Shown: positions 7,823-15,398 of the stretch, piece by piece
Numbering within the stretch: the stretch's first letter is position 1
Layout of the letters: the number at the start of each line of letters is the position of its first letter
Assembly (NCBI GenBank): GCA_050246795.1
Contig: JBFWVJ010000003.1
Location: forward strand, 136,972-200,971
Source: JBFWVJ01 sp050246795
GTDB lineage: Bacteria > Patescibacteriota > Gracilibacteria > JAUYGZ01
DNA: 64,000 bases
Direction: 5' to 3'
Notes under the pieces: model-generated
What the model saw: only the letters and a program-made list of their open reading frames with translations
The model's database searches: none
What the model was told of the DNA's origin: nothing
Made by a program: the position numbers and the translations under genes

Positions 7823-8755
7823 CTAATCAACTAGATCGACATGATCCCATCCCCTCGCGGCACCATTGCAAATGTAAAGCCGTTCATTGGCAGTATCGAT
7901 CGAAAGCCGTCCCAATTCGGCATCATCATCACAATCAAGAGACGGAGGAGTTCCGGCGTTTTGATCTGAAAACTGTGCGTAATATCCATCCGCTACCTGA
8001 AGAGCCGATTCAGGACTATCAGTACCAATACCGACACTGGCCGAAGCAAAGTTCACCGTTCCTCCAGAAACGATCCCGAGGCTCGTCGTGAGTGTGCCGG
8101 TGACACTGACATCATCATTGATTTCAAAACGACCATTGGAAAGATGGTATTGGATCGTCTTAGCCACTACTTCTCCAAATTTGAGAGAAATAACCGTTGA
8201 AGCATTGTTATTCACATCCAATGTAAACTCATTCCAACTCGTTCGAGGACCAGCCTCAAATGTATAATATGCTGCATTTTGATCGATCAAAAAACGAGTG
8301 ACACTCTGAAGAGGGGGATCATGCATGAAATCGTAGACGAGATATTCCGTATCTGGACTCCCCTGAAGCTTATACTCCAACTGCAAATAAGCATTGAAGG
8401 GAGAAATGACAGGAAAATCAGGTAATTCGAAAATAGAAAGTTGGTAAAGTCCTGGTATCGAACCAAAGAAATATCCGTCCTGATCAGGAAGAATTGAAAA
8501 AGTGGTGAAATATCCTCCATAATGAAGAGCAGATGTATTGAGTGCCCCAAAAGCATCAACATCTCCAGCACGAAATTCATAGGAATCCCACAGCGAAACT
8601 CTAATATCAAGAGCCGTCGAGAGAGGGTCTCCTTCTTGATCTTGAAAATGAATCTGCACAAAATTGCTCACGTTCTCCGAAGCAGATGCCTGGTATGGAC
8701 AAAGAAACCAAGCTGCAAAGTGAACCACGAGAGCAAACAGTCCCCCCTTAGACAT
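7823..8755 (-). CDS. Secreted fibre-module protein A (310 aa)
   Basis: Signal peptide MSKGGLFALVVHFAAWFLCPYQASA, then a ~110-residue beta-rich domain (IHFQDQEGDPLSTALDIRVSLW...) matching a domain after the internal signal sequence of the 990-residue protein at 15,399. A module around residues 170-240 (FTLDVNNN...LKFGEVVAKTI...VSVTGTLTTSLG) is shared with all five proteins of this locus. The C-terminus (GIGTDSPESALQVADG) resembles the short motifs of phage-type tail fibre proteins. I infer an exported surface fibre or adhesin; no catalytic motif is visible. Confidence 0.75.
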   Translation of the reverse strand: MSKGGLFALVVHFAAWFLCPYQASASENVSNFVQIHFQDQEGDPLSTALDIRVSLWDSYEFRAGDVDAFGALNTSALHYGGYFTTFSILPDQDGYFFGSIPGLYQLSIFELPDFPVISPFNAYLQLEYKLQGSPDTEYLVYDFMHDPPLQSVTRFLIDQNAAYYTFEAGPRTSWNEFTLDVNNNASTVISLKFGEVVAKTIQYHLSNGRFEINDDVSVTGTLTTSLGIVSGGTVNFASASVGIGTDSPESALQVADGYYAQFSDQNAGTPPSLDCDDDAELGRLSIDTANERLYICNGAARGWDHVDLVD

Positions 8756-8833
8756 TTGCGTGGATAAATTTCAGATAAAAAATAGACAACTATCAACAAA
8801 TCGTCAAATTTTTATGTAAAAAAACATTGCCAA

Positions 8834-10159
8834 TTATGGAATTGGCACAATTGTAATATATCCCCCATAAATATCATCACCCCCCCCCAAATCTACATAA
8901 ATAGAAAGATAATTGGTCGTGGTCGAATCTGTGTCCGTGATGTTGATCTCTCCGATAACCGTTCCTGAGCCAAGGTTGGTCGATGTGGTGCCATCATCGA
9001 TTTCATTTGCATAGACCGTCACCGGATTATTCGTATCAGATCCATAGATTTGAACAGCTGTAGCGCGATACCCGGTCGGAAGAGGAATCATAGCCAACGC
9101 ATCCGTCGTACCAGATGAAGCACTCGACTGTGTCCCATCTGAAACGATGATAAAATTGTCATCACCGTCATCAGACTCAAAATCCGTCGGCATGATTTTA
9201 ATCCGAGTCGGCGAACCATGCCATCCAGCCAATGGCACATACCCACCTCCGTCGTTGCTCATCTCCCACTGGTTGGTGGTCGTGTTGTAACGGATCGTAC
9301 CATCTGGATTTGAACCCTGGTTGGCAACGATACTCACATTGACTCCCGCGCCAGCATTGTCGTTGTCCAAAGTGAAAGCCGTCGAATTGGTATGGGGAAT
9401 AGTGATATTTGAAGCTGCAGAAAAATCAATAGATCCTGTGGAAGTCATGCCGGTTAAGCCAGTAGCAATACCAGCAGCACTGATATCCCAACTGCTGCTA
9501 TTGATGGAAATCGTGTTTGCGTTCCCTCCAATAGAAACAGCTCCCGTGGAAGTCCCCGTGGCAATATTGACGGCTCCATTCACACTATTATTGATGCTCA
9601 CACCACCCGTGGAAGCATTGACGCCTATCGCGCCAGTTCCAGCATTAATGGTGAAACTTCCATTCGATGTGGTTAAAACTTTATCGACATCAGTCGTGTA
9701 AACCCCTTCAAAATCGCTAGATCCTCCTCCTGTTGAAATTGCGGCAAAAGGCCCTCCATTATTTGAAATTTCCCAGCGATTATTCCCGTCGTCGTAGCGA
9801 ATCACCCCATCGGCTTCCGATCCCTGCTCCGCGACGATGTCCAGATCCTGGTCAGGATTACCGACCTCATCAGAATCCAGTCGAAAAACCGTTCCCTGTA
9901 TATTGAGATTTCCATCCACCACTAAGGCATCTGAGAGAATGAAGTAATCATTATCCACATCCCAGCCCAAGGTTTCATTGATGATACTTCCAAACTGAAT
10001 CGTAAGCGTGTCTCCCGCACCCGCAGTCCCGTCCGCATCCAAGACAAAATCCTCAGAGCCGGACTGATCCTCATCAGAGACAAAGTCTGTCAGATCTTGG
10101 GCAAAAGAAGAGGGAATCAAAAAAGTCGAGAGGAAAAGGAACAGGAAAAAGAATCGCAT
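8834..10159 (-). CDS. Secreted fibre-module protein B (441 aa)
   Basis: Signal peptide MRFFFLFLFLSTFLIPSSFA. Contains the shared module (LTIQFGSIINETLGWDVDNDYFILSD...VDGNLNIQG), two copies of a DG-IRYD(D/T) ...W-E(I/M)SN-(N/D)GG motif around residues 115-135 and 285-310, and a Gly/Ser/Thr-rich central repeat with TGAVSIGGNANTISINSS. That central stretch is nearly identical to one in the 589-residue protein, which indicates recent duplication or recombination. The C-terminal ~130 residues look like a beta sandwich. It starts 13 bp after the stop of the 1,072-residue gene, so they are probably co-transcribed. Confidence 0.78.
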   Translation of the reverse strand: MRFFFLFLFLSTFLIPSSFAQDLTDFVSDEDQSGSEDFVLDADGTAGAGDTLTIQFGSIINETLGWDVDNDYFILSDALVVDGNLNIQGTVFRLDSDEVGNPDQDLDIVAEQGSEADGVIRYDDGNNRWEISNNGGPFAAISTGGGSSDFEGVYTTDVDKVLTTSNGSFTINAGTGAIGVNASTGGVSINNSVNGAVNIATGTSTGAVSIGGNANTISINSSSWDISAAGIATGLTGMTSTGSIDFSAASNITIPHTNSTAFTLDNDNAGAGVNVSIVANQGSNPDGTIRYNTTTNQWEMSNDGGGYVPLAGWHGSPTRIKIMPTDFESDDGDDNFIIVSDGTQSSASSGTTDALAMIPLPTGYRATAVQIYGSDTNNPVTVYANEIDDGTTSTNLGSGTVIGEINITDTDSTTTNYLSIYVDLGGGDDIYGGYITIVPIP

Positions 10160-10172
10160 ACAGATGAAAGGG

Positions 10173-13100
10173 TTAGAGAATTTTCTTCCCCGAATAAGAA
10201 ACTCTCACCAAGTGAATATCAACATTGCCAGTGTAGGTATCTGAGCCGGCCGCACCATCACGATTGACCGTCAGAAAGACGATCTCATCTGCCGTCAAAG
10301 CTCCTGAAGGAATCGTGAAAACCTCGGATTGAATTTGATCAGTGGTGCCATTGGCAGCTTCAGTCGGATTGAGCGATGTAAAATCACCTCCCGTAAGGGT
10401 GTCACCATCCGGAACACTGGCATAATTAACTTCCCACTGAACATTTCCCGTATTGGTATTGGAAGGCGACCAATAAACCGTCACAAGGATATCCGTACCC
10501 GACTGCCAATCATCAGGCACTGGGAACGTCCATCGTGCCGTGCTATCACCCGCCGCATCGAGACGAAGCACAGGGGCTAAACCACCGATTTTGTTCCTAA
10601 CCGTCACCGACGTGTTTACTGCTCCATTGATATCCAAAAACCAGTATTTAGAGGCCGTAGCATCACTGTAAATCTGCCCCTCCACTCCCAAGCTATCAGC
10701 GATGAAGACATCATCTCCGTTCAAAACAAAGGAGCCATTGCTGATCGTTTCAGTTGAAGATCCCACCGTGAGATTATTCGTGAGATCAAAATCACCTCCA
10801 TCAGTAAAGGTGGCAAAGATCACACCCGCATCCTGCACCACAAAATCACCGGTTCCCTGGAGATCTACGATAAACCGATTGGCAGCACTGATATCCCAAG
10901 ACACATCCCCGCCATCGACCGAGACAGTTCTTTCACCGGCATCATTATTGTACGCATCATCGAGAGATAGAGCGCTGGCGGACCCATCGATCTGGGTCCA
11001 AACAGCAGCCCCTACCGCACTATCGAGGAGGATAAATGCATCATCGGCAGTGGTATTGATCCACAAGGTACCAACATCATAACCATCTGCCAGATCATCA
11101 TTGACCGTGGGATTTGAAGTCGCGCGATGAGAGTCCGCGCTCAGCTGCGTCGTAGCACTATTATCAGTCAGGAAATTCGTTACATTTGATTCTCGATTAC
11201 TCAGCAAGACGTTGAAATCACTACTGGCAGACTCAATATCGATCCCCGTACTCCATGGGTTTGTTCCACCAGAAATCGTATTAAAAGAAAATGAATTGGA
11301 ATCAGCGTTTCCACGCACATCAAAAGCTACGGATGCTCCAGTAGCAGATCCCGAGATGATATTAGCATTGAACAGATTTCGAGAAACTTCCGTGTTTAAA
11401 ACATTTCCGATTTGAAATCCCGTGGCAAAACCTACACCAGCATTTCCAAACCCATCGATGACATTATTGCTGATGATATTGTTGACGGTTGATTTCAAAC
11501 TTCCGAGATTAAAAGACTCAATCCCTATAGCGATAGACGTAATAGATAGGGAACCGGTAAAAACATTGGTCGTCATATTCACATTATTGGCGCTCCCAAG
11601 ATAGATACCATAGGCTGCTCCACCAGCTCTTCCCATGGCCGCGGCTCGATTATTGAACAGTGAACTATCTGAAACACCATAGAACACATAGGCTGTTTCA
11701 CCCACATTACTCACATTATTCCCATCAACGAGAGCATTACGAACACGATTGCCGTTGCCGAATACTCCGGCAGCGGCACCATCAGAAGTGAGGTGAATAC
11801 CGTCAGTAAAGTACTCGGTAGCACTTCCCAAAACTCGACATTTGGTGACCACAGGTCTCACCAGATCCACACTTGTCCCATCAATCATCAAAATGCCAAT
11901 ATCAGCGTTCGCATCGAGTGACCCGGAAGCACCACTGATCTTTTGAACGGTAACATTGTCAACACGGTTGTCAAAGCCTCCCGTCACGCGTATCCCATGA
12001 ATATCGTCATCCACCTCGAGCTTGAAAGAAGTCAGAAGCACGTCATTGACTGGACTGGCTTCTGATCCCACCTGGATCGCACCGATGGTACTCCCAGTAG
12101 AAGCAAAAGACCCATCGGTACGGATGATAGAGGCATCTCCATAGCCCTGGATCTGGATGTCATTGTCCTCAATGGTGAGGGTCTGTGAGATCGAATGTAT
12201 TCCAGGCAAAAGCGTGATCAGCCCACCATTCCCGACCGTTTCCAAACTATCGATTGCCCCCTGGAGGTTCATCCCAGGAGAGACGAAGATGGACTGTGCC
12301 GGCACAGAAAAAATAGTGCCATCCGTCAGCACGCTCCCTCCTCCGGAAAGGGTCACATCCCAGTCCTGAATATCGAGAGGAGTATCTCCACTCCGACTAT
12401 CGATGAAAATACTGGAGGAAGCATTGAGATTACCGGAACCGATGGTTTTGAGGACAGTCCCGGCACCACCGGTAGCATTGGACTTGATAAACTTGAGTGT
12501 CACCGTAGGGGCACCACCAGCATTGCTGTCGATGAGTGAGTCACCGGAATCCTGGATATTGATGTCGACAAACTCAAAGATCAGCGAGCTAGCACCACTC
12601 TGCACGTCAAAGGCCATATCATCTGTGATAGCGTTGACATCCAAGGTAAGAAAACTGATGAAGGTATCGAAGGTGTCCAGCTGACCAGCCCCAGACACCA
12701 CGATGGTGGATCGAGTGGCATCCTTACCTATGATCTGAACATTGGTGAGATCCACCGCGGTCGTGACGGCATGAGTATCGGCTGAGAGGAGCATGATCCC
12801 TCCGGAGCGGGTCTGGAGATACGCAGCAGCCGTCTCAATATCGGTGTAATCCGAACCTCCCCCAGGATCCACTGTCACCACCTTGGTCAAATTGGTAGAA
12901 GTGGGAGCGCCAACCAATGAAATCCAAGTGGACCCATCCCAAATGTAGGTACCTGCGGCACAAAAAGGATTAATGACACATCCTGGAGCTGTGGAATCGG
13001 TCGAGTCAAGGATGACCAAACGTCCTTCACCGTCAGCACCCAGCCCTGGGCCACCCCCAGGCAGTGCGGAAACCGTCTCCACTTCGAAGCTGAGATTGAC

Positions 13101-13388
13101 GCGGGCAGTCCCTCCGGAACCATCCGTGAGGGTGAAACCATTGTTTGTAATGTCCCATCTCAACACTCCATTCTCGACCAATGAAGGATCATTTCCAAAC
13201 TGTACCTGGGTATCAACTGCCCCGCTCCCATCTGAATCAATCAAAACCGTGTCCCCTCCCTCACCCTGAATAAACTCACTATCAAAAATAATCCTCGCTG
13301 AAACCTCAGGAGAGAAAAAAAACAGAAAAAAAACGCCGCACAACAGCAGAAAATTTAAGAGCACTGGATCTCGAAATACCCTCATCAT
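10173..13388 (-). CDS. Secreted right-handed beta-helix fibre protein C
   Basis: About 1,071 residues from MMRVFRDPVLLNF; an upstream start at 13,439 is possible. A hydrophobic signal segment ends near PEVSA. Next is the shared module (TVLIDSDGSGAVDTQVQFGN, then ENGVLRWDITNNGF). Two pectate-lyase-like repeat regions follow, each opened by a DYTDIETAAAYLQ- or LQGAIDSLE-type entry and a GG(I/L)I(M/T)LL strand; the second has many short N-x-(V/I) turns typical of parallel beta-helices. The C-terminal ~110 residues form a predicted beta sandwich. No lyase active site is recognisable. Likely a long surface spike, by analogy with phage tailspikes. Confidence 0.82.
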   Translation of the reverse strand: MMRVFRDPVLLNFLLLCGVFFLFFFSPEVSARIIFDSEFIQGEGGDTVLIDSDGSGAVDTQVQFGNDPSLVENGVLRWDITNNGFTLTDGSGGTARVNLSFEVETVSALPGGGPGLGADGEGRLVILDSTDSTAPGCVINPFCAAGTYIWDGSTWISLVGAPTSTNLTKVVTVDPGGGSDYTDIETAAAYLQTRSGGIMLLSADTHAVTTAVDLTNVQIIGKDATRSTIVVSGAGQLDTFDTFISFLTLDVNAITDDMAFDVQSGASSLIFEFVDINIQDSGDSLIDSNAGGAPTVTLKFIKSNATGGAGTVLKTIGSGNLNASSSIFIDSRSGDTPLDIQDWDVTLSGGGSVLTDGTIFSVPAQSIFVSPGMNLQGAIDSLETVGNGGLITLLPGIHSISQTLTIEDNDIQIQGYGDASIIRTDGSFASTGSTIGAIQVGSEASPVNDVLLTSFKLEVDDDIHGIRVTGGFDNRVDNVTVQKISGASGSLDANADIGILMIDGTSVDLVRPVVTKCRVLGSATEYFTDGIHLTSDGAAAGVFGNGNRVRNALVDGNNVSNVGETAYVFYGVSDSSLFNNRAAAMGRAGGAAYGIYLGSANNVNMTTNVFTGSLSITSIAIGIESFNLGSLKSTVNNIISNNVIDGFGNAGVGFATGFQIGNVLNTEVSRNLFNANIISGSATGASVAFDVRGNADSNSFSFNTISGGTNPWSTGIDIESASSDFNVLLSNRESNVTNFLTDNSATTQLSADSHRATSNPTVNDDLADGYDVGTLWINTTADDAFILLDSAVGAAVWTQIDGSASALSLDDAYNNDAGERTVSVDGGDVSWDISAANRFIVDLQGTGDFVVQDAGVIFATFTDGGDFDLTNNLTVGSSTETISNGSFVLNGDDVFIADSLGVEGQIYSDATASKYWFLDINGAVNTSVTVRNKIGGLAPVLRLDAAGDSTARWTFPVPDDWQSGTDILVTVYWSPSNTNTGNVQWEVNYASVPDGDTLTGGDFTSLNPTEAANGTTDQIQSEVFTIPSGALTADEIVFLTVNRDGAAGSDTYTGNVDIHLVRVSYSGKKIL

Positions 13389-13509
13389 GAAACACAAATT
13401 AACCCATAAGATTATGAAATTCAGACGTGATTTTAACAATCACTTAACACTGCAAAAATACCCAAATATGGAACAGTATGCTTCGTCCTCAAAAAAGAGA
13501 AAATGGCAC

Positions 13510-13546
13510 AAAAAAAAAGCCCTCCGATCATCTGATCGGAGGGCTT
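13510..13546 (-). terminator. Strong intrinsic terminator of fibre gene D
   Basis: AAGCCCTCCGATCA, 2-nt loop, perfect 14-bp complement, followed on the minus strand by nine T residues. It separates genes C and D into different transcripts. Confidence 0.95.
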
Positions 13547-13562
13547 CCAGAAAGTCAGGCGA

Positions 13563-15332
13563 TTAATTGGAATAATCAAGATCGATGAATCCCGTTCGAC
13601 TGAAATCAGCGCCCCCACTGTTATCATGCAGTTTGAGCACGATCTCGACGACGTCTCCAGCATCAAGCGCGTTTCCTGCAGTACAACCAGCATTGATCGT
13701 CGCGGCGGTGATAGTCCCGACCGCCCAAGTTGTGCTCGCATTGTTCGTACTGGTTCCGCAGGTGGTATTGGAATCCGTCACATTGATGAAGGTCACATCG
13801 ATCCGATTGTCTGCGGTGGTAATGGTCCCCGTTTGATATTCAAAGGTGAAGTCTCCAACAGTATCAAAATCCGTTGGGAGGACGATTCTGACACGGACAT
13901 CGATATCCTGGGTGGCTCCATTATTGGAGGTCCATTGATAGAAGCTCCGATTGTTCACATCATCACGATTGGAGGTTAGCGTACCATTGTTGCTCCCTCC
14001 GTCACGATAGATCACGGCATCAGGGTACTCAGGATAATAAGTGAGCTGCTCTGTATTCGCTGCGTTGGAGCCAATCAAAGCATCAATATCATCGAGGACA
14101 TCCTGCACATTGGTCCCGTTTGAATTATCAAATTCATCAAAGGTTCCGATCAGGAAAGCACCCGAATCGGTAGGAGAAGTCGTTTCAGACAAACACGTGG
14201 TGCCCACACAGAAATCACCTCCAGATGTGGTAATATCGCCTGAAGCATCAATGGTGGTGAGACCTGAAGCAGCTCCCGCACTGGAAATATCCCAAGTAGA
14301 CGAGTCAATTGATATGCTGTTCAGTCCTCCCCCGATCGATACCGCACCAGTGGAAGTACCAGTATTGATATTGGTTGCGAAATTCGAGTTGGCATTAAAG
14401 TTAATCGCCGCCCCACTAATATCCGCTCCTGCAGTACCGGTAATGAGTCCATCTGCGGTAATACTCCCCGCTCCAGAAATATCACCCGTAGCCGAGATAT
14501 CCCAATCAGATGAATTAATCGTCACCGTATCTCCGCCATCACCAATGGTGGCAGTTCCATTGAGATTCGTCGCACCTTGTACCGTAAGCGACCCATTGGA
14601 AGTGATGGATGCGGCATCCAAATCTCCAGTCGCAGTCACATTCCAATCGTTGCTATCGATGATCACATCACCCGTTCCAGAGCTGATGGTAAAATCTCCA
14701 TTCGAAGTGGTCAATGTGTTATCAGCATCATAGTTGTAGACCGATTCGAAATCCTGAGGTCCCGCAGTATTCCAAGTGTCCGTAGCCGTACAAACCTGTA
14801 AAGTAGAAGAAGTGGTATTAAAGAACAGGTCTCCTGGCGAACAGGTCAAAGGATTTACGTTACCCGACGGGACTGCCGGAGCCGGAGCGGTCCAAACCGC
14901 CACACCCGCCACTCCAGTAGTAGTACATATTTCCAATCGATTTGAAGTCGTATTGATGATCACTTCATTGAGGGTTGAACAAGCCGCCAAAGTATTGGGA
15001 CTGGAACTCTCCCTCAATCGCAACCCCTCTGCCCCCGACAGATTGAGTCGATTGGTGATTTCAAACTCGTTGTCAGTAATATCCCAGGTAATGGTCCCAT
15101 TTTCAGATGGGGTGACATCATTCCCAAACTGGATAGCTGTATCAACAGCACCACCATCATTTGAACCGATGATGATAGCGTCTGACTCCACTTCATGAAA
15201 GGTATCGTCTTGAAAAAGAATCGCAGCATTGGCGTTCGCCACATTCATGACGTAGACCGATCCGACCACAAGAGCCAAAAGCTTGTTGCCGAATCCCCTT
15301 TTTAGACCGGCAGAAGGAATCACGAGTTTCAT
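13563..15332 (-). CDS. Secreted fibre-module protein D (589 aa)
   Basis: N-terminal export signal with a GSVYVMNVANANA-type end. The shared module follows (IIIGSNDGGAVDTAIQFGN, ENGTITWDITDNEF), strongly matching protein C. The centre is a Ser/Thr/Gly/Asp-rich repeat (NDWNVTATGDLDAASITSNG, SSDWDISATGDISGAGSIT). The C-terminal ~150 residues (YYPEYPDAVIY...FYQWTSNNG...LPTDFDTVG...AGDVVEIVLKLHD) match the end of the 990-residue protein. Ends in its own strong terminator. Inferred role: repeating-stalk surface fibre with a terminal beta-sandwich head. Confidence 0.8.
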   Translation of the reverse strand: MKLVIPSAGLKRGFGNKLLALVVGSVYVMNVANANAAILFQDDTFHEVESDAIIIGSNDGGAVDTAIQFGNDVTPSENGTITWDITDNEFEITNRLNLSGAEGLRLRESSSPNTLAACSTLNEVIINTTSNRLEICTTTGVAGVAVWTAPAPAVPSGNVNPLTCSPGDLFFNTTSSTLQVCTATDTWNTAGPQDFESVYNYDADNTLTTSNGDFTISSGTGDVIIDSNDWNVTATGDLDAASITSNGSLTVQGATNLNGTATIGDGGDTVTINSSDWDISATGDISGAGSITADGLITGTAGADISGAAINFNANSNFATNINTGTSTGAVSIGGGLNSISIDSSTWDISSAGAASGLTTIDASGDITTSGGDFCVGTTCLSETTSPTDSGAFLIGTFDEFDNSNGTNVQDVLDDIDALIGSNAANTEQLTYYPEYPDAVIYRDGGSNNGTLTSNRDDVNNRSFYQWTSNNGATQDIDVRVRIVLPTDFDTVGDFTFEYQTGTITTADNRIDVTFINVTDSNTTCGTSTNNASTTWAVGTITAATINAGCTAGNALDAGDVVEIVLKLHDNSGGADFSRTGFIDLDYSN

Positions 15333-15398
15333 GGAAAAAATAAAGAATTAAATTATTTGTTTTCTAAACATTATACACCTTCATGAAAAAAAAGAAAG